DNA of 64,000 nucleotides from Mesorhizobium sp. Lineage in GTDB: Bacteria; Pseudomonadota; Alphaproteobacteria; Rhizobiales; Rhizobiaceae. Where the stretch lies: the NCBI GenBank assembly GCA_004963905.1, contig SUGL01000009.1, positions 62,001 through 126,000 of the forward strand, written 5' to 3'. Positions 1 through 8,651 of the stretch are shown piece after piece. The notes under the pieces were generated by a model. It ran no database searches, was not told where the DNA came from, and worked only from the letters and a program-made list of their open reading frames with translations. The position numbers were made by a program, and so were the translations under genes. The stretch's first letter is position 1; every line of letters starts with the position of its first letter.

Positions 1-938
1 TAGCGGTCGATCGCCGCGGCATCGGGCCAGTCGGCTTCAGCCGCGACAATCGTGAAGCCATGTTTCTCGATCAGCCTTCTGGTGATCCAGGCCCGCGCCC
101 GATAGAATTCGGACGTGCCATGGCTGGCTTCGCCAAGCAGCACCACTCGCCGATCCGCAAAGCGATCGAAGGCCTCGGCGAAGGAGGGATGATCGAATTC
201 CGGAAGCGGTGCGGCTGCCGCGGCGATCATTTGCGGCAGGCCGGGCGAACGCAAAGATGGAAAAACGCGCCCGGGCCCCATCTGGCTGTCCTCCCGCCAG
301 CCCGCTTCGCCGATCAAGGGGACAAAGCGCACCCCGCCCAAATCTTCTTCGCTGTAAGTGGACGCGCCGGTGCGGACGACCTTGAGCAGGCGCTGCTCAT
401 CAGGGTCTTCCCCAACCGGTATGACGAGCTTGCCCCCGACATCCAGCTGCTGCTGCAGCGCCAGCGGCGCGCCCGGTCCGCTCGCCGCAACGACGATGGC
501 ATCGAAGGGCGCCGCTTCTGCCCAGCCGTTGCTGCCGTCGCCAGAACGCACCTCGATGTTGCGATAGCCGAGTTTGTCGAAGCGCCGTCTCGCGGTCTCG
601 GCCAGACTCGCGTGCCGCTCGATCGTATAGACACGATCCACGATGCGGCTCATCACTGCGGCGGCGTAGCCGGAGCCTGTTCCCACCTCGAGAACCCGAT
701 CGCCGCGGCCGATCTCAGCCATTTCGAGCATAAACGCGACGATGTAAGGCTGCGATATGGTCTGGCCCTCGGCAATCGGCAGGGGCCCATCCTCATAGGC
801 AAACTCCTCGAAACCAGGATCCACGAAAGCTTCGCGCGGCACCTCGCGCATCGCTTGCAGGATCTCGCGATCATGAATACCGCGGCGGCTGAGATGGACA
901 TCGACCATTCGGCGACGTTCGCGGGACAGGTCGAGCAT
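1..938 (-). CDS. Protein-L-isoaspartate O-methyltransferase fused to erythromycin-esterase-like domain (partial, C-terminus off the window)
   Basis: The reading frame is open from 938 to the window edge (312 codons seen). Residues about 1-215 match protein-L-isoaspartate methyltransferase: the SAM-binding motif [17 protein letters not shown] lies near residue 82, preceded by the family's [14 protein letters not shown] segment. This part should repair isoaspartyl residues in aged proteins. From about residue 264 the protein changes to an erythromycin-esterase-like domain ([16 protein letters not shown], then [14 protein letters not shown]). Start 938 is chosen because GAGG lies six bases upstream; an in-frame ATG at 950 is possible. 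It lies 44 bp downstream of the PoxB-like gene on the same strand, so co-transcription from the stress promoter at 2770-2794 is likely. The esterase fold may hydrolyse an unknown ester; no macrolide specificity can be inferred. Confidence 0.85.
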   Translation of the reverse strand, partial: MLDLSRERRRMVDVHLSRRGIHDREILQAMREVPREAFVDPGFEEFAYEDGPLPIAEGQTISQPYIVAFMLEMAEIGRGDRVLEVGTGSGYAAAVMSRIVDRVYTIERHASLAETARRRFDKLGYRNIEVRSGDGSNGWAEAAPFDAIVVAASGPGAPLALQQQLDVGGKLVIPVGEDPDEQRLLKVVRTGASTYSEEDLGGVRFVPLIGEAGWREDSQMGPGRVFPSLRSPGLPQMIAAAAAPLPEFDHPSFAEAFDRFADRRVVLLGEASHGTSEFYRARAWITRRLIEKHGFTIVAAEADWPDAAAIDR

Positions 939-982
939 TTGCAACCTCATTTGATCAGGAGCCGCAAGCGTTTGCGGCTAGC

Positions 983-2743
983 TCATCGCCCGGCCTCCAT
1001 CATCGTCTTGGCCGGCTCTCGCGCGACGTTTGCCTCAATCAGTTCATGTCCAGGGGTCTTCGGCAGCGCCTTGCGGAAATTCCTGGCATAATCAGGCGGC
1101 ATTTTTGGCGGGATCATCGGCTCGTAGGCATCGACGAGCGCCTGGACGACGACCGGCCCATCGGCGGCGAAGGCCTCGTCGAGGACGCGCTCGACCTCGT
1201 CGGCGCGCTCGATACTGAAACCTTTGCCGCCCATCGCCTCGGCGGCCTTGGCAAAATCGATCGGCTGCAATTCGCAGCCGAATTGCGGATTGCCGAGGAA
1301 CATCATCTGCTCCCAGGCGATCTGGTTCAGCATGTTGTTCTTGATGACCAGGAGCTTCAGCGGAATGCCGTAGCGCACGGCTGTCGAGAACTCGCCGAGC
1401 TGCATGGCAAACCCGCCGTCCCCCACAATTGCAGCGATCGGCCGGTCGGGAAACGCAATACCGGCCGCGATTGCGTAGCTCAGGCCGCAGGCCATGGAGG
1501 CCAGCGCGCCGGAGACGCCGAAAGACTGCCCGTTGCGCAAATCGACATGGCGTGCGGCAAGTTCGGTATTCTGGCCGGAATCGACAGCCAATATCGTGTT
1601 GTCAGCCAGTCGTTCGCCGAATGCGCGAGCGATCAATTGCGGTTTGAGCGGGTGGCCTTCGCCGTCCTCCGATAAGCGCATCATCTTTCTCCATTCCTGC
1701 ATCCTGGTCCGCGCCGCGGCCAGGAACGCGCCGTCGGCTTTCGGCTTGAGCTTCAGGTTAAGGGCGCGAAGCGTTTCGGCTGCATCGCCAACCAGGCCGG
1801 CCTCGACCGGGAACCGCAAACCAATGCGCTGCGCGTCGCAGTCTATCTGAACGCCGCGCGCCTGCCCCCGCTTCGGATAATATTCGATATAGGGAAAGGT
1901 CGAGCCGACGATGAGGAGGGCGTCGCAGCTTTCCATCGCTTCCTGCGAGGGCAGGGTACCCAGGATGCCGATGCCGCCGGTCGTGTAGGGATGGTCGTCC
2001 GGGAGCACGGCCTTGCCGAGCAGCGCCTTTACGACCGGCGCCTGCAGCAGCCCCGCGGTTCCCTCGAGCTCGGCCGCGGCACCGATCGCGCCGCGTCCCG
2101 CGAGAATGGCAACGCGCTTGGCGCCGTTCAGGATGGTCGCAGCCTTGTCCAATTCCTCGTCGTCGGCGACGCAATGAGCAACGAACATGTCTTGTGGCGT
2201 ATGCGCCGGACGGTTGCGCTTTGAACGCTTGGCCGCGTCGGAGGGCTGCTCCTGGATGTCGCTGGCGATCGAAAGATGGGCAACGCCCTTGCGAGCGAGC
2301 GCGGTGCGGCAGGCAAGGCTTGCCACGTTCTCCATGTGCGCCGCGTCCGAGACCTGCACGTTGTAGACGGCGACGTCGTTGAAGACGCGCGTCAGATCGA
2401 CGTCCTGTTGGGTGAACGTCTCGATAAGATCGTGGAACTGCATTCCGGTGATCGCAAGCACGGGAGCCTGATCGAGCTTGGCGTCGTAGAGCCCGGTCAG
2501 AAGGTGGGCGCCGCCCGGTCCGGACGTGGCAAGGCACACACCAAGCTTACCAGTCCATTTGGCATAGGCGCAGGCCATGAATGCAGCGGATTCTTCGTGG
2601 CGCACCTGGACAAACGAAATTCTGCCTTGCCTTTTCCGCAGCGCCTCCATGATACCATTGATGCCGTCGCCGGGCAGGCCGAACACGACCTCGACGTTCC
2701 AGTCAATCAGAGTATCGACGAGAATTTCTGCTGCATTTGGCAT
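983..2743 (-). CDS. Thiamine-pyrophosphate-dependent enzyme, pyruvate oxidase/dehydrogenase (PoxB)-like
   Basis: This 586-residue protein has the three-domain layout of the acetolactate synthase/pyruvate oxidase family. The N-terminal Pyr domain carries the catalytic Glu (VRHEES, E50), the middle domain is Rossmann-like, and the C-terminal PP domain has the TPP/Mg motif starting GDGGFAMQ at 441 and ending IKNN at 470. Its length fits PoxB (about 570). The likely reaction is oxidative decarboxylation of pyruvate or a related 2-oxoacid to acetate, feeding electrons to quinone; acetolactate-synthase-like or sulfoacetaldehyde chemistry cannot be excluded. A GGAAC-N17-GTT promoter ends 27 bp upstream of the start, so stress induction is likely. 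The PCMT-esterase gene follows 44 bp downstream. Confidence 0.88.
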   Translation of the reverse strand: MPNAAEILVDTLIDWNVEVVFGLPGDGINGIMEALRKRQGRISFVQVRHEESAAFMACAYAKWTGKLGVCLATSGPGGAHLLTGLYDAKLDQAPVLAITGMQFHDLIETFTQQDVDLTRVFNDVAVYNVQVSDAAHMENVASLACRTALARKGVAHLSIASDIQEQPSDAAKRSKRNRPAHTPQDMFVAHCVADDEELDKAATILNGAKRVAILAGRGAIGAAAELEGTAGLLQAPVVKALLGKAVLPDDHPYTTGGIGILGTLPSQEAMESCDALLIVGSTFPYIEYYPKRGQARGVQIDCDAQRIGLRFPVEAGLVGDAAETLRALNLKLKPKADGAFLAAARTRMQEWRKMMRLSEDGEGHPLKPQLIARAFGERLADNTILAVDSGQNTELAARHVDLRNGQSFGVSGALASMACGLSYAIAAGIAFPDRPIAAIVGDGGFAMQLGEFSTAVRYGIPLKLLVIKNNMLNQIAWEQMMFLGNPQFGCELQPIDFAKAAEAMGGKGFSIERADEVERVLDEAFAADGPVVVQALVDAYEPMIPPKMPPDYARNFRKALPKTPGHELIEANVAREPAKTMMEAGR

Positions 2744-2769
2744 GACAAGGCTCCACTGGAATACCCCCG

Positions 2770-2794
2770 AACCGGCAGAGCAGCAGTTGGTTCC
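2770..2794 (-). promoter_or_regulatory. EcfG (general stress sigma factor) type promoter for the PoxB-like gene
   Basis: On the minus strand GGAAC is separated by exactly 17 nt from GTT, the consensus of EcfG/RpoE2 promoters in alphaproteobacteria. The -10 side faces the PoxB-like start at 2743. A second motif of the same kind faces the other way at 2824-2848, making a divergent stress-promoter pair. Confidence 0.7.
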
Positions 2795-2823
2795 AATAGC
2801 GCCTCACGCCGACATTGGCATGA

Positions 2824-2848
2824 GGAACAATCCCGCTCTCTTCATGTT
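2824..2848 (+). promoter_or_regulatory. EcfG-type promoter upstream of the broken alpha/beta hydrolase
   Basis: Plus-strand GGAAC-N17-GTT, about 52 bp before the hydrolase ATG at 2900. The promoter is intact although the gene it serves is not. Confidence 0.6.
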
Positions 2849-2899
2849 GGGCTGCCGGGCAGACCAGATCGAAAGGCAAACCAGCCTCGCGAGCATTCC

Positions 2900-3805
2900 A
2901 TGGACAGGCTTCCTTCCGCGACACATCGCTTCTGCGGGTTGCCTATCTTACCGGCGGCCCTGAGGACGGTGCGCCCGTCCTGCTTCTTCACGGTTGGCCG
3001 GATGACCCAACCACCTTTGCCGATGTAGTACCTCTTCTTCAGGCCGCAGGATTCCGCACCCTTCGCGCCCTGGCTGCGTGGGTTCGGACAGACTTTTTTC
3101 AATTCCGCCGAGACGATGCGCTCCGGCGAGATCGCTGCGATGGCGCAAGACACACTCGAGCTGGCTGACGCGCTGGGCATCGGCCGCTTCGCTGTCGTCG
3201 GTCACGATTGGGGCGCCCGTATTGCTTACCTGCTGGCATCGATCTTCGCACGCATCGCATGTTGCGCAGCGATGTCGCTGGGATGGCAGCCCGGCGAACC
3301 CGCGACGCCGCCGTTCGAGCAGGCAAGGGCATTCTGGTATTAGTGGTTCATGGCAACGAAGCGCGGTGAGGAAGTTGTCCGCCACAACGGTCGCGAATTC
3401 GCGCGCTTCCTGTGGGAGAGCTGGAGCCCTTCAGGATGGTTTGATGACGAGCTCTTCGACAAGGTGGCGCCGTCCTTCGAAAATCCTGACTGGGCCAATG
3501 TGACGCTGCATTCCTACCGCGTACGGTGGCGTGAGGCGGAGCCTGATCCGCGCTATACAGAACTGGCCCGCAGGCAGATCGCCGCAAAGACCATCTCGGT
3601 ACCGGTGGTGATGCTCCATGGGGAGGACGATCGTGTCGTGCCTGCCAGAAGTTCGGAAGGAAAGGAGCGCCATTTTACCGGCGGCTACGACCGTTGGGTT
3701 CTCCCCGGCGTCGGTCACTTCCCAACGCGTGAGGCACCAAGGCAAGTGGGCGAGATCATGAAGGAATTTCTGATTGCTTCGAGACGGCAAAGCTCAAGAG
3801 AATAG
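2900..3805 (+). pseudogene. Alpha/beta hydrolase (epoxide-hydrolase-like), broken by two frameshifts and one in-frame stop
   Basis: The homology runs MDRLP, then RVAYLTGGPEDGAPVLLLHG with oxyanion motif HGWPD, then APWLRGFG, then the nucleophile elbow VVGHDWGARIAY (Asp nucleophile as in epoxide/haloalkane-type hydrolases), and finally the acid and base positions GEDDRVVP and GVGHFPTREAP. The start is in frame 2, the 2941-3060 section in frame 1, and the rest in frame 2 again. This implies a one-base loss near 2913 and a one-base gain near 3064. A TAG at 3341-3343 interrupts QARAFWY/WFMATKRGEE, most simply a CAG-to-TAG change. Three lesions in one gene argue for a decayed copy; sequencing error is less likely but possible. 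Confidence 0.82.
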
Positions 3806-4047
3806 GCGCTCGCCAGTTTTCCAGCTCTGAAAGAGGCTGCTCCGGTCAATGGCTCGTGCTGGCCGGGTTGGCCGGAGCTCTTGTTGGCCGGATCGCCGAT
3901 GAGCTGCGACATCCAGGCTCATTTTGAGCCGCCGTGGCCCATCGTCGCCTGCCGCAATCGGGAACGCGCGAGCCGGACGCGGATTGAGTCTTATTCGCTG
4001 ACGGGCAGAGCGGCAGGAATAGAGGTTCGAGCCGGAAAGGGTTTGCC

Positions 4048-4311
4048 ATGAGCGAGCCGCTGAAAACCACAAATCACGAAGTGATCCGGGCGTGGATAGA
4101 AGCCCGCGAAGGCAGACCCGCGCTCGCGCGGACTGCAGGGAAGGGCGCGATGCTGCGCGTAGACTTCGGCGAGCGCGAAGACGATCTGGAACCCCTTGAT
4201 TGGGAAGAGTTCTTCACCATTCTGGACGACAACGAGCTTGCCTTCGTGCATCAGGACATAACAGCAAAAGGCGTGCCCAGCCGTTTCAACAAATTCGTCG
4301 AACGCGGATGA
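4048..4311 (+). CDS. Small conserved hypothetical protein (87 aa)
   Basis: An acidic 87-residue protein without signal peptide or membrane segment. It contains a pattern I recognise from small rhizobial proteins of unknown function: an N-terminal VIRAWIEAREGRPA helix, LRVDFGE, then LDWEEFFTILDDNELAFVHQD and a terminal SRFNKFVER. Relatives are sometimes mislabelled as glucan branching enzyme; nothing here supports that. It lies alone between the broken hydrolase and a leftward stress operon. No EcfG-type promoter was found upstream (a GGAAC near 3960 has no GTT at the right distance). Its stress-island context suggests a stress role, by inference only. Confidence 0.7.
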   Translation: MSEPLKTTNHEVIRAWIEAREGRPALARTAGKGAMLRVDFGEREDDLEPLDWEEFFTILDDNELAFVHQDITAKGVPSRFNKFVERG

Positions 4312-4548
4312 GCGAACCGTCAGACGATCGGGCGAACGCAACTCGCTCGCCTGATGCTCATTATTTGCCTGGCATTTTGTTGCGGGTCCTTCTTGATGCC
4401 GGTCGCCGCAGAATGTGTCGTGCGCTGCGTTGCCACCTTGGTGATGCTTCCACGCTTCGGCGGCGCCCGTGGAGTCGGCCTCGCTCGATGCAGGCCCACT
4501 AGCACGCCGCCAGGACCACGGAACCCTCATACCGTCTCGAGCCGGCTT

Positions 4549-5112
4549 CTATTTGCTCTGCCGGCGGTAATCGCTGGCCTCGGTATCAAATCCCGTCCAG
4601 CCGTCGGCCTCGTATTCGTCCCGCCGTTCGGCGACATCCACGGATCTGGAGTCGTGAAGGATCGCTTGTGCCTGCGGAGCGAGGTCGTCCTCGACGCGAG
4701 CCGTGACCAGCGTGCCGCCGCGGCGAATGCCCTCGGCGTAGACATGAGCATCGCGTTCCGAAACGTCGCCGCCATCCGTAAGGCTGCCAATGATGCCGCC
4801 GGCCGTTCCACCTACGACTGCGCCGGCGGCCGCGCCCGCGGCGGTCGCCGCCAACCAGCCAGCCGCCACGACGGGGCCGACGCCCGGTATTGCCATGGCG
4901 CCAAGGCCCGTCGCCAAGCCGCCGGCGCCACCCACGACAGCCCCGATTCCGGCGCCAGTAGCCGCGTCTTCGGCCGCCGGGGAGGAATGCCGGCCATCGG
5001 CATTATTGGCGATGATGCTAAGGTCGGACGTCGGCACGCCCATGGACTCCAACTCGCCCACGGCATCAGCGGCATCGTCATAATCGTCGAACAGCGCTGT
5101 GATCGTCTGCAT
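4549..5112 (-). CDS. General stress protein 17M-like protein with glycine-zipper segment
   Basis: A 187-residue protein. The N-terminus (MQTITALFDDYDDAADAVGE ... MGVPTSDLSIIANN) matches the GSP17M/YflT-type domain of general stress proteins. It is followed at about residues 55-115 by a Gly/Ala-rich hydrophobic stretch with GAGIGAVVGGAGG-type glycine zippers, and then by a second small domain (GGTLVTARVED). Start 5112 has AGGAG at good spacing; the frame stays open further upstream, but that part overlaps the DUF4142 gene. It lies 25 bp downstream of the DUF4142 gene and is probably co-transcribed with it from the EcfG-type promoter at 5896-5920. Confidence 0.85.
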   Translation of the reverse strand: MQTITALFDDYDDAADAVGELESMGVPTSDLSIIANNADGRHSSPAAEDAATGAGIGAVVGGAGGLATGLGAMAIPGVGPVVAAGWLAATAAGAAAGAVVGGTAGGIIGSLTDGGDVSERDAHVYAEGIRRGGTLVTARVEDDLAPQAQAILHDSRSVDVAERRDEYEADGWTGFDTEASDYRRQSK

Positions 5113-5137
5113 TTTGGTAGCTCCTGTGTGATGTTTA

Positions 5138-5863
5138 CTAGTGACCGGCAAAGACGTTGCCCTGGTAGTCAAGCGCGATGGAGATGTTCTTGCCGTCCTT
5201 CTCGGCCTGCCCGCGCCAGATGCCCTGATCGTCCTTGGCCAGTGAGGTGACGTTGGTGTAGCCAGCGTCCTGGATGCGGTTTTTTGCCTGGGCTTCGGTG
5301 AAGCTGTTGGCGCCCGGAACCGGGGCAGGCGGTTTGGGTGTCGATGCAGACTTGACGGCCGGCATGGCGGCATTGGCTGCCGCGATCTTCTCGATCATCT
5401 GCTGATGCATCTTCAGCGTCGGCAGGGTTTCGGCAGCGAATGCCTTCAGACCCGGATTGTCGCCGTCATTGGCATAGGATTGGAAGAGATTGACCGCATC
5501 GGCATGAGCGCTGCGCTGCATGTCGACATATGGCTGGTCAAATCCGGTCGTGGTGTTCTGAAGCTTTTCCAGGTCGCTCTTGTGCGCAGCGTCGGGCTGA
5601 GTGGGCACTTGCAGCTTCTGCTCGGTGGCGATCTTTTTCAGCTTCTCATTCGCCGCGCCGTGATCGGCAATCATTCTTTCGGCAAAATTCTTGACCTGCT
5701 GGTCCTTGGCCCTGTCCTGCGCGAGTTTGCTCGAATCCACCTCGAACATCCCGCCGACGGCAGCCTTGTCGACAAAGTTCTGCGTGCTGTCGGCGGCGAC
5801 TGCCGGAAAAGCAAACGACGCCGTGGCCAAGGCCAGTGATGCAAAAAGCGTCCGCGCGTCCAT
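5138..5863 (-). CDS. DUF4142 periplasmic protein with C-terminal PepSY-like extension
   Basis: A 241-residue exported protein. The signal peptide MDARTLFASLALATASFAFP ends at AVAA, followed by a DUF4142 domain: FVDKAAVGGMFEVDSSKLA, then KNFAERMIADHGAANEKLK with the family's conserved M..DH, then the second helical half ending LKMHQQMIEKI. A Pro-rich linker leads to a C-terminal module (SFTEAQAKNRIQDAGY ... GNVFAGH) resembling PepSY-type domains. Start 5863 has AAAGGAG upstream. The promoter at 5896-5920 points at it. DUF4142 proteins are common in rhizobial stress regulons, but their molecular role is unknown. Confidence 0.88.
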   Translation of the reverse strand: MDARTLFASLALATASFAFPAVAADSTQNFVDKAAVGGMFEVDSSKLAQDRAKDQQVKNFAERMIADHGAANEKLKKIATEQKLQVPTQPDAAHKSDLEKLQNTTTGFDQPYVDMQRSAHADAVNLFQSYANDGDNPGLKAFAAETLPTLKMHQQMIEKIAAANAAMPAVKSASTPKPPAPVPGANSFTEAQAKNRIQDAGYTNVTSLAKDDQGIWRGQAEKDGKNISIALDYQGNVFAGH

Positions 5864-5895
5864 GTTCAACTCCTTTGCTCGATGGGCTGGAGCCG

Positions 5896-5920
5896 AACAA
5901 CCGTCACACCGCTTTGTTCC
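5896..5920 (-). promoter_or_regulatory. EcfG-type promoter for DUF4142 - GSP17M operon
   Basis: Minus-strand GGAAC-N17-GTT (a second GTT occurs three bases earlier). The -10 end is 33 bp from the DUF4142 start. Together with the plus-strand motif at 6130-6154 it sits in the 330-bp divergent intergenic region 5864-6193, where I see no gene. Confidence 0.7.
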
Positions 5921-6129
5921 AGTCGGAGCGCTTCGATTTGAAGATAGTACTGGCTGCCTCGCTAGCGCGGGCTCAATTGCAGATCTGCGGCGCGACAAAC
6001 AGCCTTCAACAAGGCGACGCCGAATGGATCACGTGGGTCCTGTCGAGCACCCCCGGCTGGTAAGCTGCCGCCCTCGTCGCCGGCCCGATGCATATCGCTC
6101 AAAGCTGGGCCAACCTATCGAACCGCCTC

Positions 6130-6154
6130 GGAACAATTCCTTTTTACTGAGGTT
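6130..6154 (+). promoter_or_regulatory. EcfG-type promoter for the DUF1236 gene
   Basis: Plus-strand GGAAC-N17-GTT, 40 bp before the ATG at 6194. The predicted transcript would have a leader of about 30 nt carrying the GAGGAG ribosome-binding site. Confidence 0.7.
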
Positions 6155-6193
6155 CTCAATTCGAAGGGACTCACTTTGTCTGAGGAGACCACC

Positions 6194-7021
6194 ATGAAAC
6201 GCGTCCTGATTACAAGCATGCTGGCGCTTGGGGTGGGCTGCGGTGCCGCGCTCGCGCAATCCCAGCAGCCTGCCGACAACCAATCCGACGCTAGCGCCAA
6301 CTGCGCCGCTGGTACGACCAACTGCAAAAAGGGGGGCGAGCAGACGCAGGGTAAAACCGGCGCAACGACCGAACAGCAGACGCAAGGCAACACAAAGACC
6401 CAAACGAAGGAGCAGGCTCAAGGCAAGACCGGCAACGCCACTGACCAACAGGCCCAGGGCAATTCCGGCACGACCAATGAGCAGCAGGCTCAGGGCAAGG
6501 CAGGCGCCAACTGTGCGGCCGGAATGAAGAACTGCAAGCAAGGGACCGGCGAGCAGACCCAGGGCACGACGACCAATCAGGCCCAGGGCAAGAGCCAGAC
6601 CCAGACCAACGAGCAGGCCCAGGGCAAGGCGGGCACGGCGACCAACCAATCTGCCCAAGGCAAGGCCCAGACCAATGAGCAGACTCAGGGCACGACTGGC
6701 ACAACCACCAACCAGGCCCAGGGCAAGACATCGACACAGGAAAACCCGACGACTGGTTCGATCAACAACGTAACGGTCGAACAAAAGACCCAGATCACCG
6801 ATGTGATCAAGCAGACCAAGGTCGAGCCGGTTTCCAACGTCGATTTCGACATTACGGTCGGTGTCGAGGTTCCGCGGCAGAAGGTCCGCCTGCATCGGTT
6901 GCCATCGCGGATCGTCAAGATTGTGCCGGCATACGAAGGCTACGAATATTTCGTGCTTGCCGATGGCCGGATCGTCATCGTCGATCCGAGCACATACAAG
7001 ATCGTCCTTGTTCTCACCTAG
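6194..7021 (+). CDS. DUF1236 secreted protein with long Gln-Gly repeat region
   Basis: A 275-residue exported protein. The signal peptide MKRVLITSMLALGVGCGAAL ends at AQS. Residues about 45-180 are a low-complexity domain built of a repeating [T/A]QG[K/N/T] unit with NEQ and TNQ spacers, broken by two NCAAG.xNCK blocks with paired cysteines. The last 90 residues are a DUF1236 domain (VEQKTQITDVIKQTKVEPV ... IVKIVPAYEGYEYFVLADG). Start 6194 has GAGGAG at seven bases; the upstream TTG at 6176 has no such site. The repeat region is probably disordered in the periplasm or at the cell surface. Function is unknown. Confidence 0.88.
   Translation: MKRVLITSMLALGVGCGAALAQSQQPADNQSDASANCAAGTTNCKKGGEQTQGKTGATTEQQTQGNTKTQTKEQAQGKTGNATDQQAQGNSGTTNEQQAQGKAGANCAAGMKNCKQGTGEQTQGTTTNQAQGKSQTQTNEQAQGKAGTATNQSAQGKAQTNEQTQGTTGTTTNQAQGKTSTQENPTTGSINNVTVEQKTQITDVIKQTKVEPVSNVDFDITVGVEVPRQKVRLHRLPSRIVKIVPAYEGYEYFVLADGRIVIVDPSTYKIVLVLT
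6337..6729 (+). repeat. Intragenic Gln-Gly (TQGK/AQGK) tandem degenerate repeats
   Basis: About 14 copies of a short unit ending in CAG/CAA-GGC with Thr, Asn and Gln spacers, spaced irregularly (roughly 21-45 bp). Such tracts expand and contract by replication slippage, so length variation between strains is expected. Confidence 0.75.
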
Positions 7022-7218
7022 CTGACGGTCGAGGCCTACCATGCGGACGGATGGTGGGCCCGTATCTTCCGTCATGGCCCAAGGCGCTGCTCCGCCTGTC
7101 CCCTTTTTGCCATTCTCAGCTCGAGAGAACGCAACAAGCCGGTCAGCGGTCAATCGCAATCCGCTCACGGCCGCAAATCGGCCGGCACCAACGAACAGCA
7201 AACGCAAGGAAGTTCAAT

Positions 7219-7686
7219 ATGGCATTCAACCTCGAGAGCCCAGCTTTCGAAAACGGGCGGACCATCCCGAACACATACGTACGCGATGGCGGCAACCTGT
7301 CGCCTCCTCTCCAGTGGAAGGACGCACCGGCGGGCACCAAGAGCTATCTTCTCGTCGTCGAGGATCCAGATGCGCCGCGTGGCGTGTTTCGCCATTGGGC
7401 GGTCTACGACATCCCTGCAGAGCGGAACCATCTGCCAGAAGGCACCGCCCGCGCGGCCAAGACCGAGAACCTTGGGCACGGCGTGAACGATTTTGGCAAT
7501 CCCCACTATGACGGCCCGCAGCCGCCGAAGGGTGACGGCGCCCATCACTATCATTTCCGTCTCTCCGCCCTCGACATCGAAACGTTGCATTGCGGGGACA
7601 AGGCGCCCATCGGCGAAGTGCTGGATCGTGCGCGACCCCATGTTATCGGCACCGCCGAGCTCGTGGGCACCTACGAAAACCGCTGA
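7219..7686 (+). CDS. YbhB/YbcL family (PEBP-like) protein
   Basis: A 155-residue protein of the bacterial phosphatidylethanolamine-binding-protein-like family. It has NLSPPLQWKDAPAGTKSY, the ligand-pocket signature VVEDPDAPRGVFRHWAVYDI, and GDGAHHYHFRLSALD. Its length is normal for YbhB. No signal peptide is seen, so it is probably cytoplasmic. Start 7219 has AAGGAAG five to six bases upstream and agrees with the family N-terminus (MAFNLESPAFENG). No EcfG motif lies in 7022-7218. The family's enzymatic role is unclear; small-molecule binding is inferred from the fold. Confidence 0.87.
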   Translation: MAFNLESPAFENGRTIPNTYVRDGGNLSPPLQWKDAPAGTKSYLLVVEDPDAPRGVFRHWAVYDIPAERNHLPEGTARAAKTENLGHGVNDFGNPHYDGPQPPKGDGAHHYHFRLSALDIETLHCGDKAPIGEVLDRARPHVIGTAELVGTYENR

Positions 7687-7881
7687 TGCCGAAGGCCCTG
7701 CGGCGCCAGTCCGGTTGCTGCCAAGGCGCCGTTATTGGGTGCGTGCTGTACGCGACGCCTGACGACCGCCTCCTGATCTTTGGCTGTGCACCGGCTCGGG
7801 AGGTCGATGGCGAAGCGTCAGAGCCGTCCATGGAACAAAAGCGGCGACGCTCTATTCGACATCAGACGTGCGAGGAAACTG

Positions 7882-8514
7882 ATGTATGAATGGCTGGCAG
7901 AAAAGGCGCCGCTGATCTCCGCTACCGCCAACATAGGCATGCTGGTGATCTGGTCTGTCTATCTGCACATCTTCTGGCGCAGCCATCAGCGTAGAAGAAC
8001 GCCCAAGCTCTTGATCAATTGGGGCGAGGGGCGAGACTTGTCCGCGCGATGCTTCGTGACCAACATGAGCGAAGGAGCAGTCTTCATTCAAAGCGTGGTC
8101 GTCGATCTGGTCGCGCCGCGCGCCCACCACCGCGTATTCATATCCGATGCGGAAGACCTGAAGGACTCCAATCGACCGGCTGACTGGAAGCACACGACGC
8201 GCCAAGGTCCGGTAGGTCCTGGTAAACTCATCGACATGGGAAGCTTCAAAAGTATTCTCGATTATGCGCTGCATCAAAAGATGAGCGGGACAGCCGTCGG
8301 GGATTTGAGCTTAAACCCGGGGATTCAGCAGTTCGAAATCACGATGATTGGAATGTATGGATCGGAAGATACGCTGATAGGAGCATCCCGCGGATTTGAG
8401 ATCGTTCGCGCTCGGGGCAAAGAATGGTTGCGATCAGCGAGCGTGGAGACGCACCAAATAGTCTCGTCCCGAGAGCGAAAACAGCTGGCCCGGGAACTTG
8501 CAAAGCAGCTTTGA
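7882..8514 (+). CDS. Membrane-anchored hypothetical protein (210 aa)
   Basis: One N-terminal transmembrane segment (about residues 12-33, ANIGMLVIWSVYLHIFW) is followed by the basic stretch RSHQRRRTPK and a soluble domain of about 170 residues rich in beta-strand pattern (LLINWGEGRDLSARCFVTNM, IQSVVVDLV). By the positive-inside rule the soluble part is cytoplasmic. Start 7882 has GAGG seven bases upstream; the frame is open further 5' but without a ribosome-binding site. I do not recognise the family with certainty; similar proteins occur in Rhizobiales. It may follow the YbhB gene, but a gap of about 195 bp separates them. Confidence 0.72.
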   Translation: MYEWLAEKAPLISATANIGMLVIWSVYLHIFWRSHQRRRTPKLLINWGEGRDLSARCFVTNMSEGAVFIQSVVVDLVAPRAHHRVFISDAEDLKDSNRPADWKHTTRQGPVGPGKLIDMGSFKSILDYALHQKMSGTAVGDLSLNPGIQQFEITMIGMYGSEDTLIGASRGFEIVRARGKEWLRSASVETHQIVSSRERKQLARELAKQL

Positions 8515-8626
8515 CGTGGCAATGGCGACGGCTGCCGTTGCGCTTCGTGTCGAGGCCACAAAGCGACCCTCGACCACGCGCGAGCCGAAGCGCCTCCGGG
8601 GCTCCTGCCCACATATTCGCTTGGGC

Positions 8627-8651
8627 GGAACGGTCGTTCCTGTTGCGGGTT
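8627..8651 (+). promoter_or_regulatory. EcfG-type promoter
   Basis: Plus-strand GGAAC-N17-GTT in the 8515-8759 intergenic stretch. It can drive the two overlapping small reading frames at 8760 and 8924 with a leader of about 100 nt. The first bases also form the short palindrome GGAACGGTCGTTCC. Confidence 0.55.

Noticed and set aside
60..1091. Long rightward open frame of 343 codons at the window start
   Set aside because: It is antisense to the methyltransferase-esterase gene, whose minus-strand frame carries clear motifs; the rightward product is Arg/His-rich and domain-free.
3341..3343. TAG in the hydrolase and TAG at 50427 as possible recoded amber codons (pyrrolysine or suppressor)
   Set aside because: No pyrrolysine or amber-suppressor genes are visible, the hydrolase also has two frameshifts, and both sites fit simple point mutations.
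3958..3985. GGAAC near 3962 as an EcfG promoter for the 87-residue protein
   Set aside because: At the right spacing the sequence is ATT, not GTT.
6337..6729. Regular repeats considered as a CRISPR array
   Set aside because: The repeats are inside a coding frame, too short and irregular, and without unique spacers of constant length.
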